A stretch of 56,029 nucleotides of DNA from Oxalobacteraceae bacterium (lineage in GTDB: Bacteria > Pseudomonadota > Gammaproteobacteria > Burkholderiales > Burkholderiaceae_D). Each line of letters starts with the position of its first letter. The first letter of the stretch is position 1. The stretch covers positions 1 through 56,029 of the forward strand of contig JAHFQV010000013.1 in the NCBI GenBank assembly GCA_023259175.1. The letters run 5' to 3'. Below are positions 9,794-21,500 of this stretch, in pieces. Below the pieces are notes generated by a model that ran no database searches, was not told where the DNA came from, and saw only the letters and a program-made list of their open reading frames with translations. The translations under genes were made by a program, and so were the position numbers.

Positions 9794-10443
9794 GGCAATC
9801 GGCTGTGTTTGATCGGGCGAGCTTGACTGCTAACCTCAAAGAGGGTGTGGCTGAGCTCGCGCTCGATCTGCAGGACGAGCAATTTGAGCAGATGATGGAT
9901 TATCTGGGTCTCTTGTTCAAATGGAATTCTGTCTACAATCTGACTTCCATCCGCGATCCACAGGAAATGGTGAAGCAGCACTTGCTCGACTCGCTCGCGG
10001 CGGTGTTTGCATTCGCGCATGCAAAGAATATTTTGGATGTAGGTTCCGGGGGCGGTTTGCCTGGTCTAGTGTTGGCGATTGTTTATCCGCAAGCGCGTGT
10101 GACCATGATCGATATCGTGCACAAAAAAACTGCATTTCTAACGCAGGTCAAAGCAGAATTAGGCTTAAAGAACGTGAGTATTCACACCGGGCGAGTGGAG
10201 CAATATCAGGTCGACACCCTATTTGATGTGATCACTTCGCGCGCCTTTTCTGAGCTCGCAAATTTTATCAATTGGTCGGGACATTTGCTGCAAGAAGGCG
10301 GGCAATTTATCGCCTTGAAGGGAGTCCGACCCGATGGGGAAATTGAGTGTTTGCCCGAGGGCTGGAAACTTGAGCAGATCAAAGCGATCAAGGTGCCAAT
10401 GTTGACGGTGGAGCGACATTTAGTGTGTGTTAATAAAAAGTAG
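9790..10443 (+). CDS. rsmG: 16S rRNA (guanine-527-N7) methyltransferase RsmG (GidB)
   Basis: Transfers a methyl group from S-adenosylmethionine to N7 of G527 in 16S rRNA; loss gives low-level streptomycin resistance in other bacteria. The 217 residues show the N-terminal [22 protein letters not shown] segment, the SAM-binding [15 protein letters not shown], the [11 protein letters not shown] strand and the FDVITSRAF motif typical of RsmG. It begins within the last bases of mnmG and leads into parA, the order common in proteobacteria. Confidence 0.96.
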   Translation: MRQSAVFDRASLTANLKEGVAELALDLQDEQFEQMMDYLGLLFKWNSVYNLTSIRDPQEMVKQHLLDSLAAVFAFAHAKNILDVGSGGGLPGLVLAIVYPQARVTMIDIVHKKTAFLTQVKAELGLKNVSIHTGRVEQYQVDTLFDVITSRAFSELANFINWSGHLLQEGGQFIALKGVRPDGEIECLPEGWKLEQIKAIKVPMLTVERHLVCVNKK

Positions 10444-10514
10444 TGCTAGGAAGAGTAAAACAAGCAAAAGTGAAACAAGCGCATTTTTCAGATAAAAACG
10501 AAAACGAAGAGTCT

Positions 10515-11297
10515 ATGGCCAAAATATTTTGCATTGCGAATCAAAAAGGTGGTGTTGGGAAAACCACGACTACGGTGAATCTGGCCGCGGGATTAGCCAA
10601 GCTTGACCAGCGTGTTTTATTGGTCGATCTCGATCCTCAAGGCAATGCGACCATGGGCGCGGGGGTCAATAAAGCCAAGTTGAGTTCCTCCGTTTATCAA
10701 GTGCTCTTAGGTATGGCGAAGGCGACTGATGCGATTGTGCGTTCGGATGCTGGGGCATTTGATGTGCTTCCGGCCAATCGCGAATTGGCGGGTGCCGAAG
10801 TCGAAATGGTCGAGCTGGAAAATAGAGATAAACGTCTGCGCTCAGCCTTAGACGAAGTGGGCGCTAACTACGACTTCATTTTGATCGATTGCCCCCCGGC
10901 TTTATCCATGCTAACTTTGAATGGTTTATGTGCCGCACACGGGGTCATTATTCCTATGCAATGTGAATATTACGCGCTCGAAGGCTTGTCGGATTTAGCC
11001 AATACGATCAAAAAAGTATCGGCGAATTTGAATCCTGATTTAAAAATCGTGGGTTTATTGCGGGTGATGTTTGACCCGCGCATGACGTTATCGCAACAAG
11101 TCTCGGATCAGCTCGAACAGCATTTTGGCGACAAAGTTTTTAAAACCTTGATACCGCGTAATGTCCGTTTGGCGGAAGCGCCTTCTTACGGTATTCCAGG
11201 CGTGGTGTTTGACCCTTCGTCAAAAGGCGCCCAGGCTTACATCGCGTTTGGTGCGGAAATGGTAGACAGAATTAAAGCATTGGATAAGAAAAAATGA
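10515..11297 (+). CDS. parA: Chromosome-partitioning ATPase ParA (Soj)
   Basis: Walker-type ATPase that binds DNA non-specifically and, stimulated by ParB, moves parS-bound origin regions apart. The deviant Walker A motif KGGVGKTTTTVN starts near residue 10, LVDLDPQGNAT is the A' motif, and ILIDCPPAL is Walker B. I chose the ATG at 10515 (GAAGAG upstream), giving a 260-residue protein beginning MAKIFCIANQ as in relatives; the longer frame from a GTG at 10443 adds 24 Lys-rich residues not expected in the family. parB overlaps its 3' end by four bases. Confidence 0.96.
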   Translation: MAKIFCIANQKGGVGKTTTTVNLAAGLAKLDQRVLLVDLDPQGNATMGAGVNKAKLSSSVYQVLLGMAKATDAIVRSDAGAFDVLPANRELAGAEVEMVELENRDKRLRSALDEVGANYDFILIDCPPALSMLTLNGLCAAHGVIIPMQCEYYALEGLSDLANTIKKVSANLNPDLKIVGLLRVMFDPRMTLSQQVSDQLEQHFGDKVFKTLIPRNVRLAEAPSYGIPGVVFDPSSKGAQAYIAFGAEMVDRIKALDKKK

Positions 11298-12187
11298 TCA
11301 AAAAGCAAAAAGGATTGGGGCGTGGTTTGGAGGCGCTGTTAGATGGTGGGGGTGATTTTACCGAGGCGGTGCCCACCGTGAAAGGCGCGCCAACGACGCT
11401 ACACGTTTCGCATATGCAAGCCGGTAAGTATCAGCCTAGGATACGTATGGACGAGGGCGCATTGGCTGAATTGGCCGCCTCGATTAAAGTGCAAGGCTTG
11501 ATGCAGCCGATTTTGGTGCGTCCGGTGGGGCAGCAAAACGGTCACACGCGTTACGAAATTATTGCCGGTGAGCGCCGTTATCGCGCATCACAAATGGCGG
11601 GTTTGCAAGAAGTCCCAGTCTTGGTGAAAGATGTCGATGATCAGGCGGCGGCTGCCATGGCCTTGATCGAAAATATTCAGCGCGAAGATTTAAATCCTTT
11701 GGAAGAGGCGCAGGGCATCCATCGCCTGATCACGGATTTTTCCTTTACCCATGAGCAGGCTGCGCAATCAGTGGGGCGTTCGCGCAGCGCGGTGTCAAAT
11801 CTCTTGCGCTTACTCAATCTCGCTCGCCCCGTGCAAACCATGTTGATGGCTGGGGATATTGACATGGGGCATGCACGCGCATTGCTGGCAGTCGATGCGG
11901 CCAATCAAATTCAATTGGCAAATCTGGTGGTCGCAAAACGTTTGAACGTGCGTGAAACCGAAAAATTGGTGACAAAAACCTCCGCAGAGTTGGCTTCACC
12001 CATCAAGTCGAGAGAGAAATCAGAAAAGTCGCGCGATATCACCCGTTTAGAGGAAGAGCTCTCGGATCTATTGGCCACCCAAGTGGTACTGAAAATGGGT
12101 AGCAAGGGACGGGGACAAATGCAGATTGATTTTGGCAGTTTAGATGCCTTAGATGGTCTGATTTCTCGGCTGAAAACAGGCCATTAA
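11294..12187 (+). CDS. parB: Chromosome-partitioning protein ParB (Spo0J)
   Basis: CTP-dependent DNA clamp that loads at parS and spreads to form the partition complex. The 297 residues show an N-terminal KGLGRGLEALL region that contacts ParA, the nuclease-like N-domain with the CTP-binding GERRYRAS and ENIQREDLNPLEEAQ motifs, a helix-turn-helix (FTHEQAAQSVGRSRSAVSNLLRLL) and a C-terminal dimerisation region. It is coupled to parA by an ATGA overlap. Three parS-like sites within 4.3 kb upstream fit its role. atpI follows after about 130 bp with its own promoter. Confidence 0.96.
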   Translation: MIKKQKGLGRGLEALLDGGGDFTEAVPTVKGAPTTLHVSHMQAGKYQPRIRMDEGALAELAASIKVQGLMQPILVRPVGQQNGHTRYEIIAGERRYRASQMAGLQEVPVLVKDVDDQAAAAMALIENIQREDLNPLEEAQGIHRLITDFSFTHEQAAQSVGRSRSAVSNLLRLLNLARPVQTMLMAGDIDMGHARALLAVDAANQIQLANLVVAKRLNVRETEKLVTKTSAELASPIKSREKSEKSRDITRLEEELSDLLATQVVLKMGSKGRGQMQIDFGSLDALDGLISRLKTGH

Positions 12188-12245
12188 TTAGATTTTAGGC
12201 CAGTAAATTGGCTAGGAATTAGCTCGCTTGCGCACGCGCAAACGT

Positions 12246-12273
12246 TTGACAAGCCTCGGCAATAGACTATACA
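12246..12273 (+). promoter_or_regulatory. Sigma-70 promoter of the atp operon
   Basis: TTGACA at 12246-12251 and TATACA at 12268-12273 with a 16-base spacer form a near-consensus promoter between parB and atpI. It lies downstream of the ATG at 12228, which argues against that longer atpI start. The predicted transcript starts about 12280. Confidence 0.7.
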
Positions 12274-12317
12274 ATCCTGTGCTCTGCGTAATATTTTCGT
12301 CTCTAAATAGGTTTTTT

Positions 12318-12686
12318 GTGAGTAATTCGAATAATCAGCCCTCAAAACCGATTTATAAGATCGTCCTGTTTCAAACTTTACTGGTGCTTCTATTTGCGGT
12401 CGCTGTGGCTGCATTTCAAGACCTGCACAAAGGTTTTTCAGCGGGATTGGGTGGCGCAATTGCCGCCATCGGAAGTCTCATTTATGCCATGTTGGTTGCC
12501 GACAAAACGGGCGATCCGACCACAGTGATGAAGGCACATTTTCGTGCTGAGATGGTCAAGATTTTTATTACGGCAGTCTTGTTTTTGTTGGTACTGCTCT
12601 TGTTTCACTCAGTCGCAGCATTGTGGCTGATCCTAGGTTTCGCAGTCGTGACCTTGTCTTATTGGTTCGCACTGTTTGTTGTTTAA
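12318..12686 (+). CDS. atpI: ATP synthase subunit I
   Basis: Small membrane protein that helps assemble the c-ring and is usually the first gene of the atp operon. Four hydrophobic helices are visible in 122 residues (FQTLLVLLFAVAVAAF; GLGGAIAAIGSLIYAML; MVKIFITAVLFLLVLLL; LWLILGFAVVTLSYWFAL). I chose the GTG at 12318, with AGG about seven bases upstream. A longer frame from 12228 would begin before the operon promoter and has an implausible Arg-rich leader. The sequence is poorly conserved, as usual for this family, so the call rests on size, topology and position. Confidence 0.85.
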   Translation: MSNSNNQPSKPIYKIVLFQTLLVLLFAVAVAAFQDLHKGFSAGLGGAIAAIGSLIYAMLVADKTGDPTTVMKAHFRAEMVKIFITAVLFLLVLLLFHSVAALWLILGFAVVTLSYWFALFVV

Positions 12687-12717
12687 CTTTAAATCCCGAT
12701 ACTCATTATTCGGATGA

Positions 12718-13530
<813 letters not shown>

Positions 13531-13604
13531 GAAAAATGAGTCGTAATTTGCTTCAACAGCAAGCAAGTATTGGTAGTCCGAGTTTAGGTTCAAGTTTGGT
13601 TTTA

Positions 13605-13932
<328 letters not shown>

Positions 13933-13980
13933 TTGCTCTAAGCCTAGGCAACTAGGGGAAACTTTTTTTAGGAGCAAACA

Positions 13981-14451
13981 ATGGACATTAACAGTTCTCT
14001 GCTTGGTCAAATGCTCACCTTCGCGGTTTTGGTATTCGCGACGATGAAGTTTGTTTGGCCAGCACTTAGAAATATGCTTGACGAACGCATCCAGAAAATT
14101 TCGGATGGTTTGTCCGCTGCAGACAAGGGCAAAGCTGCGATGGCTGACGCTGAGAAGCGCGTCGAAATCGAATTGGCAACTGCCCGTACAGAAGGTCAAA
14201 AGCGTATCAGTGAAGCTGAGAAGCGTGCGACTTTGCTCGCAGAAGAAATTAAGCAAAACGCACAAGCAGAAGCCGCACGTATCGTCGCGCAAGCCAATGC
14301 AGACGCAGCTCAACAAGTGACTAAAGCACGCGAAGAATTGCGCGCTCAAGTGGCTGGTTTAGCAGTGAAAGGCGCTGAGCAAATTTTGAAACGTGAAGTC
14401 AACTCAGAAGCGCATGCTGATTTGTTGAAACAACTCGCAGTCGAGCTGTAA
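13981..14451 (+). CDS. atpF: F0F1 ATP synthase subunit b
   Basis: Peripheral stalk subunit: one N-terminal membrane helix ([20 protein letters not shown]) followed by a long, highly charged coiled coil rich in Ala, Glu and Lys, ending at the delta-binding C-terminus. The 156 residues match the usual length. It is separated by only two bases from atpH, as expected for subunits made in fixed proportion. Confidence 0.97.
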   Translation: MDINSSLLGQMLTFAVLVFATMKFVWPALRNMLDERIQKISDGLSAADKGKAAMADAEKRVEIELATARTEGQKRISEAEKRATLLAEEIKQNAQAEAARIVAQANADAAQQVTKAREELRAQVAGLAVKGAEQILKREVNSEAHADLLKQLAVEL

Positions 14452-14453
14452 TT

Positions 14454-14999
14454 ATGGCTGAACTCGCTACAGTCGCTCGTCCTTACGCTGAGGCTCTGTT
14501 CCGTGTTGCGCAGTCCGGCAACGATTCTGCCAAGCTTGCTGCTTGGTCGGAATTGGTTGCTGAGATGGCGCAAGCTGCGGCTCATCCAGATGCGATCGCG
14601 CTTGCTCATAATCCCAAAGTTTCTGCTGCAAAAACAGCAGAAATCTTTTTGTCCGTCTTGAAATCAGCGATCACTGATGAAGCGAAAAACTTCGTCAATA
14701 CGCTTGCTGAATATAATCGACTCACGCTATTACCTGAAATCGCTAGCCAGTTCCAAGTCTTGAAAAATGCTTTGGAAGGCGCTGCAAATGCGCATATTAC
14801 GAGCGCTTTTGCACTTACGGCTGAGCAGGTAAAGGAATTGTCGGTCACGCTCGAAAAGAAATTTGGTCGCAAACTGCATTCAACCGTGACAGTGGATTCT
14901 TCCCTGATCGGTGGCGTGCGTATTGTCGTTGGTGATCAAGTTCTGGATACCTCGGTTAGAGCAAAACTGCAAAAGATGCACGTCGCTTTGGTCGCGTAA
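14454..14999 (+). CDS. atpH: F0F1 ATP synthase subunit delta
   Basis: Joins the top of the F1 hexamer to the b stalk. The 181 residues show the N-terminal six-helix domain beginning [14 protein letters not shown] and the C-terminal conserved [38 protein letters not shown] region. It is in the standard operon position between atpF and atpA. Confidence 0.97.
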   Translation: MAELATVARPYAEALFRVAQSGNDSAKLAAWSELVAEMAQAAAHPDAIALAHNPKVSAAKTAEIFLSVLKSAITDEAKNFVNTLAEYNRLTLLPEIASQFQVLKNALEGAANAHITSAFALTAEQVKELSVTLEKKFGRKLHSTVTVDSSLIGGVRIVVGDQVLDTSVRAKLQKMHVALVA

Positions 15000-15046
15000 T
15001 TTAAACATACGCAGTCAAAAGTACTGAAACAATATTAGGAGTTAGT

Positions 15047-16588
15047 ATGCAACTCAACCCATCAGAAATCAGTGAGTTGATCAAGAGCCGGATTCAAGGC
15101 TTTGGTGACAGCGCTGAAGTTGGTAATCAAGGTACGGTTATTTCCGTTACCGACGGCATTTGCCGCATTCATGGCCTCTCAGACGCTATGCAAGGCGAGA
15201 TGCTGGAATTCCCAGGCAATACTTTTGGTCTGGCTTTGAACTTGGAACGTGATTCCGTTGGTGCCGTTATTTTGGGTGACTACGAGCATATTTCTGAAGG
15301 CGACACGGTTAAATGTACCGGTCGTATTTTGGAAGTGCCTATCGGTCCAGAATTGCGCGGCCGCGTGGTCAATGCCTTGGGTCAGCCTATCGACGGTAAA
15401 GGTCCGATCAACGCAAAATTAACCGCGCCAATCGAAAAGATTGCGCCAGGCGTTATTGCGCGTCAATCTGTTTCCCAACCATTGCAAACGGGCTTGAAGT
15501 CGATCGACTCCATGGTACCGGTAGGTCGTGGTCAACGTGAATTGATCATTGGTGATCGTCAAACGGGTAAAACAGCGGTCGCGATTGATGCCATCATCAA
15601 TCAAAAAGGTCAGGGCGTGACATGTATCTATGTCGCGATTGGTCAAAAAGCGTCTTCCGTTAAAAACGTAGTGCGTTCTTTGGAAGCGCATGGCGCGATG
15701 GAATACACCATCGTCGTTGCAGCCACTGCGGCCGAATCGGCTGCGATGCAATACGTGTCGGCTTACTCTGGTTGCGCGATGGGCGAATACTTCCGTGATC
15801 GTGGCGAAGATGCCTTGATCGTGTATGACGATTTGTCTAAGCAAGCGGTCGCTTACCGTCAAGTATCCCTGCTCTTGCGTCGTCCACCAGGTCGCGAAGC
15901 TTACCCAGGTGACGTGTTCTATTTGCACTCCCGTTTGTTAGAGCGCGCAGCACGCGTGAATCCTGATTACGTTGAAGCTTTCACCAAAGGTGAAGTCAAA
16001 GGTAAGACGGGTTCCTTGACCGCTTTGCCTATCATTGAAACCCAAGCGGGTGACGTTTCTGCTTTCGTTCCAACCAACGTGATTTCGATTACCGACGGTC
16101 AGATTTTCTTGGAAACTTCTTTGTTTAATGCCGGTATTCGTCCAGCGATTAACGCGGGTATTTCCGTGTCACGCGTCGGTGGTGCAGCGCAAACTAAAGT
16201 CATCAAGAACTTGTCCGGTGGTATTCGTACTGACTTGGCGCAATATCGTGAATTGGCTGCGTTTGCGCAGTTTGCTTCCGATTTGGATGAAGCGACCCGT
16301 AAGCAATTGGATCGTGGCGCGCGTGTAACTGAATTGTTGAAACAAGCGCAGTACGCACCATTGCCGATCTCCTTGATGGCGGCGACTTTGTTTGCAGTGA
16401 ACAAGGGCTTCTTGGATGATGTACCCGTGAAGAAAGTATTGGCTTTCGAAGCAGGCGTACATAGTTTCTTGAAGACTGGTCATGCGGCCTTGTTGCAAAA
16501 GATCGAAGAAACCAAGCAACTGGACAAAGATGGCGAAGCTGCCATGGCTGCCGCAATTGCTGATTTCAAAAAATCCGGCCAATTTTAA
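15047..16588 (+). CDS. atpA: F0F1 ATP synthase subunit alpha
   Basis: Non-catalytic nucleotide-binding subunit of the F1 hexamer. Full length at 513 residues. The P-loop GDRQTGKTA is near residue 170, [22 protein letters not shown] is the Walker B region, and the signature [14 protein letters not shown] is intact. An AGGAG precedes the ATG at 15047. Confidence 0.98.
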   Translation: MQLNPSEISELIKSRIQGFGDSAEVGNQGTVISVTDGICRIHGLSDAMQGEMLEFPGNTFGLALNLERDSVGAVILGDYEHISEGDTVKCTGRILEVPIGPELRGRVVNALGQPIDGKGPINAKLTAPIEKIAPGVIARQSVSQPLQTGLKSIDSMVPVGRGQRELIIGDRQTGKTAVAIDAIINQKGQGVTCIYVAIGQKASSVKNVVRSLEAHGAMEYTIVVAATAAESAAMQYVSAYSGCAMGEYFRDRGEDALIVYDDLSKQAVAYRQVSLLLRRPPGREAYPGDVFYLHSRLLERAARVNPDYVEAFTKGEVKGKTGSLTALPIIETQAGDVSAFVPTNVISITDGQIFLETSLFNAGIRPAINAGISVSRVGGAAQTKVIKNLSGGIRTDLAQYRELAAFAQFASDLDEATRKQLDRGARVTELLKQAQYAPLPISLMAATLFAVNKGFLDDVPVKKVLAFEAGVHSFLKTGHAALLQKIEETKQLDKDGEAAMAAAIADFKKSGQF

Positions 16589-16617
16589 TTTACTGTAGCT
16601 AGAAGGAGTCAATACTC

Positions 16618-17487
16618 ATGGCTGCAGGCAAAGAGATACGTGGCAAGATCAAAAGCGTAGAGAATACGAAGAAGATCACGAAAGCGATGGAAATGGTCGC
16701 TGCATCTAAAATGCGCAAGGCGCAGGATAGAATGCGCGCTTCCCGTCCTTACAGTGAAAAGATTCGGAATATCACCGCTAACTTGTCACAAGCCAACCCA
16801 GAGTACACACATCCTTTCATGGTGGCCCAAGATCAAGCGAAGAAAATCGGCTTGGTCGTGGTCACCACGGACAAGGGCTTGTGCGGTGGCTTGAACACCA
16901 ACGTCTTGCGTTTGGTCACCAACAAGATGCGTGAACTCGAAGGTCAGGGTTTAAAAATTGAAGCGGTCGCAATTGGTAATAAGGGTCTCGGCTTTCTGAA
17001 TCGAGTGGGTGCGAAAGTAGTGTCGCATGCGACGCAACTGGGCGATACACCCCATCTCGATAAATTGATAGGCCCAGTGAAGTTACTACTGGATGCCTAC
17101 CAAGAAGGCAAACTCGATGCGGTTTATTTGAGCTATACAAAATTCATTAACACCATGAAGCAAGAGCCGGTGTTGGAGCAATTATTGCCTCTGACCGCCG
17201 ACAAATTGGCCGTAGAAAAAGGTGCCCATGCTTGGGACTATATCTATGAACCGGATGCAACGACGGTGATCGATGAATTGTTGATACGCTATGTAGAAGC
17301 CTTGATTTATCAGGCAGTAGCGGAAAACATGGCATCTGAACAGTCGGCACGTATGGTGGCGATGAAATCAGCAAGTGATAACGCAGGTAATGTGATCGGC
17401 GAACTGAAACTGGTTTATAACAAGACCCGTCAAGCCGCGATTACCAAAGAGCTCTCCGAGATCGTCGCCGGTGCGGCAGCGGTTTAA
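16618..17487 (+). CDS. atpG: F0F1 ATP synthase subunit gamma
   Basis: Central rotor shaft of F1. The 289 residues have the conserved N-terminal helix ([30 protein letters not shown]), the [11 protein letters not shown] loop and the C-terminal helix with [17 protein letters not shown] and [19 protein letters not shown]. The gap to atpD is unusually long and holds an inverted repeat. Confidence 0.98.
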   Translation: MAAGKEIRGKIKSVENTKKITKAMEMVAASKMRKAQDRMRASRPYSEKIRNITANLSQANPEYTHPFMVAQDQAKKIGLVVVTTDKGLCGGLNTNVLRLVTNKMRELEGQGLKIEAVAIGNKGLGFLNRVGAKVVSHATQLGDTPHLDKLIGPVKLLLDAYQEGKLDAVYLSYTKFINTMKQEPVLEQLLPLTADKLAVEKGAHAWDYIYEPDATTVIDELLIRYVEALIYQAVAENMASEQSARMVAMKSASDNAGNVIGELKLVYNKTRQAAITKELSEIVAGAAAV

Positions 17488-17527
17488 TTGAAATACTAAA
17501 TAGCGTTCATTGGTTATAAAAGGATTG

Positions 17528-19097
<1,570 letters not shown>

Positions 19098-19105
19098 TGA
19101 GGACG

Positions 19106-19201
19106 CTCTCTTCCCTCTAACAGGGAAGGTGGGGATGAGCGCTACTTTAGATTCGTAACAAAAAGTAGCCACTCATTTTCTCCATCCCTTGGAAGAGAAA
19201 A
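19106..19201. repeat. Long imperfect inverted repeat between atpD and atpC
   Basis: Arms at about 19106-19148 and 19161-19201 pair with several mismatches (outer CTCTTCC with GGAAGAG, inner GCTACTTT with AAAAGTAGC), around a 12-base loop. The left arm holds a smaller nested palindrome, TTCCCT-ctaac-AGGGAA (19111-19127). The sequence differs from the atpG-atpD element, so it is a separate type. It may be a mobile palindromic repeat or an mRNA processing or stability element. Confidence 0.7.
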
Positions 19202-19236
19202 CGAAGAGAAAAGTCTACCAAATTAGAAGGTTAAAT

Positions 19237-19659
19237 ATGGCACATACTATTCACGTTGACGTGGTTTCAGCAGAAGAGAAAATTTTCTCTGGTGAAGCCA
19301 CATTCGTCGCGTTGCCAGGTGAATCGGGTGAATTGGGTATCTATCCAAAACACACCCCGCTCATCACACGTATTAAGCCAGGTGCGGTACGCATTAAAGT
19401 TGAAGGCTTGGCCGAAGACGAATTCGTCTTCGTCGCGGGCGGGATTCTTGAAGTACAACCAAACTCGGTGACGGTATTGGCCGACACCGCGATTCGCGGT
19501 GCGGATTTGGATGAAGCAAAAGCCGCCGAGGCTAAGAAATTAGCGGAAGAAGCTTTAGTTAATCGCGAAGCTGGGTTTGACTATGCGAAGGCTCAAGCCG
19601 AACTGGCCTCCGCAATCGCGCAACTGGCCGCGATTAGTAAGCTCCGTAGCAAGCACTGA
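19237..19659 (+). CDS. atpC: F0F1 ATP synthase subunit epsilon
   Basis: Regulatory subunit at the foot of the rotor that can inhibit ATP hydrolysis. The 140 residues show the N-terminal beta-sandwich ([55 protein letters not shown]) and the two C-terminal helices rich in Ala and Glu. The ATG at 19237 follows AGAAGG; the longer frame from 19189 would start inside the inverted repeat. Confidence 0.97.
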   Translation: MAHTIHVDVVSAEEKIFSGEATFVALPGESGELGIYPKHTPLITRIKPGAVRIKVEGLAEDEFVFVAGGILEVQPNSVTVLADTAIRGADLDEAKAAEAKKLAEEALVNREAGFDYAKAQAELASAIAQLAAISKLRSKH

Positions 19660-19704
19660 TCGGATAGCGTTTGATCTAGTAAATGCGCGCAGCATGGCAA
19701 AACA

Positions 19705-19735
19705 AATAGACAGCTTAGGCTGTCTTTTGTTTTTC
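19705..19735 (+). terminator. Intrinsic terminator of the atp operon
   Basis: AGACAGC-ttag-GCTGTCT (19708-19725) is a perfect 7 bp stem followed by a T-rich run. It lies about 50 bases after the atpC stop. Confidence 0.9.
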
Positions 19736-19793
19736 TGAGGGGTTTTACATATCAATGCCAATATTGTCCATAGTTCTAAAATACACCTAGAAT

Positions 19794-20348
19794 TTAATAA
19801 CGTGTACACAGAGCGTTTAATAATTCCCGACCTTCATCCCACATCCCTAAATTGCTCTCGGCATTGATGTGCCCAAGCTGCTTTACGAGTAGGAAACGGC
19901 TACCCCAAGCCCGTGCGTATTCGCCGGCACGGGGAGCGCTGATATAGGGGTCATTGTCGCTACAAACGACAGTACTAGGGAAGGGCAGCAAGTCGAGTGG
20001 CATTGGGCTAAAACCCGTGGCAGCTTTGGGGAAATTTTCGCCATCAGGGTCGGCAGGAGCCACTAATAGTGCGCCCAAAATCTTTCGTTGATTGTCCAGA
20101 GAAGTGCACCACCACCAGCGTAGGACAAGGGCACAGCCTGCACTATGAGCCACCAAAACCACAGGGCCTTCTAATTGCTTCACATGTTGTTCCAGCCCAA
20201 CTATCCAATCGTTACATCGCGGTGCATCCCATTCGCTTTGCATTACCCGCTGGTAGCGCCTATCGCTCGCTTGCCAACGGCTTTGCCAGTGCAGTGGATC
20301 GGAATTACCGATGCCGGGAACGATTAAAATGGGGAAGTCTTGGTTCAT
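19794..20348 (-). CDS. RBBP9/YdeN family serine hydrolase
   Basis: Small alpha/beta hydrolase of the RBBP9/YdeN type, cytoplasmic, with no signal peptide. The 184 residues show the family opening LIVPGIGNSDPLHWQSRW, the nucleophile elbow VAHSAGCALVL (Ser in AHSAG), the catalytic Asp region VVCSDNDPYIS and the final His in QLGHINAESNLG. Substrates of this family are poorly known. It is convergent with the atp operon across the operon terminator. Confidence 0.88.
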   Translation of the reverse strand: MNQDFPILIVPGIGNSDPLHWQSRWQASDRRYQRVMQSEWDAPRCNDWIVGLEQHVKQLEGPVVLVAHSAGCALVLRWWWCTSLDNQRKILGALLVAPADPDGENFPKAATGFSPMPLDLLPFPSTVVCSDNDPYISAPRAGEYARAWGSRFLLVKQLGHINAESNLGMWDEGRELLNALCTRY

Positions 20349-20457
20349 GGGCGCTCAAATTTAGGTAGGTGTTTGGAAGTGAGAATATACAAGTATTGTA
20401 AGCGAGGCGGAAACAAATTTAAGCGCTACAAACACGGGGTAGTTATGGTATTTACCT

Positions 20458-20692
20458 CTAGGGAAGCGCGGATTTATTCGATAAGCGCGAAACACCATTT
20501 TTTTAAGAACCTGAATTTTCGACCTTGTTCAACGAAAAAATGGAGTTTCCCTCCGGGTTCGGCACAAAAATTAAACTCATGGGCGATTTCGGCAGCAAAT
20601 TCCCTTGCTTGGCACTCCGCGGAAATGTTGCTACCAAACTCATCCCATTTTGGGCTCGAACGCGCATACCGAATAAGTCCGCGCTTCCCTAG
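20458..20692. mobile_element. MITE-like element, 235 bp, non-autonomous
   Basis: Terminal inverted repeats of 32 bases match at 29 positions (20458-20489 and 20661-20692). Each end starts CTAGGGAAGCGCGGA. The outer CTAG on both sides could be a 4 bp target duplication, as seen with IS5-type elements that favour YTAR targets. The interior has no intact transposase; a short open frame on the minus strand has no start codon. Family assignment is inference. Confidence 0.7.
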
Positions 20693-20836
20693 GATTAGAT
20701 GATTTGGATTTTCGCCTTATTGAGGTCCCGAGAGATTAGGGAGCAGCACTAAACCTTTTATCGAAATTCGATTTCCTGCACCGCAGCATACAATTTATGT
20801 TCATATAAAATGCATTAAGAACTATTATTTTGAAAG

Positions 20837-21006
20837 TTATGCACAATATTGGACATAACAAATAGTATTCTAAAATAAAATTAGCACGGGAGTGAAAAAT
20901 ATTTTCAGTTATAAATCAATTGCTTACATGGCATAATTAATTCAAGTTTTCGAAAACTGCCGTATGGAAACAAAATATGGGAAAATTATGCACAAAGTTA
21001 TCCACA
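20837..21006 (+). promoter_or_regulatory. Cluster of three DnaA boxes in AT-rich DNA
   Basis: Three exact matches to TTATNCACA lie in the same orientation: TTATGCACA at 20837-20845, TTATGCACA at 20986-20994 and TTATCCACA at 20998-21006. The last two are separated by three bases. The surrounding DNA is very AT-rich. This may be an origin-like region, a DnaA-titrating site or a DnaA-controlled regulatory region; the sequence alone does not decide. Confidence 0.6.
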
Positions 21007-21120
21007 GATTGATTTGATGCAAATGCGAAAAATATTTATGCGGAAAATTTCGATTTAGGGAACCAATAAATGAAAATATGTCTCTAAAAAACAAAAAATG
21101 GGAAGGTTTCCAAAAAGAAG

Positions 21121-21177
21121 TTGACACCAAAATTTATTGAGTGTTATATTCCAAACACTCGATTGGAATCGTTTCCA
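21121..21177 (+). promoter_or_regulatory. Sigma-70 promoter with LacI-family operator upstream of TonB receptor-halogenase unit
   Basis: TTGACA at 21121-21126 and TATATT at 21145-21150 (18-base spacer) form a near-perfect promoter. Directly downstream, TGGAATCGTTTCCA (21164-21177) fits the LacI/GalR operator pattern TGnAAnCGnTTnCA, placed over the predicted start site as expected for a repressor. Predicted transcripts would carry a leader of about 340 bases. No LacI-type gene is in the window. Confidence 0.75.
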
Positions 21178-21500
21178 TTTGAGCGCTGTAAAAGAACAGA
21201 TCGCTGTAATTCGGGGCAGAACATTTGCATGGATGTTTCTGCATACGCCACACTGTTTTTAGCTTGAAAAAGACGAGCGGTGTTTAGCTAGTGGATTGAG
21301 AGTGTCAATTGAAGTTGCAGAAGTAGGGGTTGAAAAAGGTGATGAGCGGGAGTAGAAATTCTCACCCGAGCAAGACAGCTCAGACCAAGCCATGAATAAA
21401 TATGACAGGAAAGCTCAATTTAAGAATTAAGTGATTGTGATTTAGTGCAAAATAAGCTCGCGCCCAGTGAGGTTTTTGCTTTACAAAACTAGGAGATCAA

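Larger units (their letters stand above)
20349..21500. other. 1.15 kb gene-free AT-rich region
   Basis: No convincing gene is present; the longest plus-strand frame (20340-20702) overlaps the hydrolase start and a transposon-like element. In order the region holds a MITE-like element (20458-20692), an AT-rich tract with three perfect DnaA boxes (20837-21006), a consensus promoter with a LacI-type operator (21121-21177) and a leader of about 340 bases before the TonB receptor gene. Confidence 0.7.

Noticed and set aside
20340-20702. Plus-strand 120-codon frame as a gene
   Set aside because: It starts inside the divergent hydrolase gene and runs through both ends of the MITE-like element; no ribosome site or family match.
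20837-21006. Definite chromosomal oriC
   Set aside because: Three boxes are suggestive, but dnaA is not here and the atp and mnmG genes would be transcribed toward it; reported only as a DnaA-box cluster.
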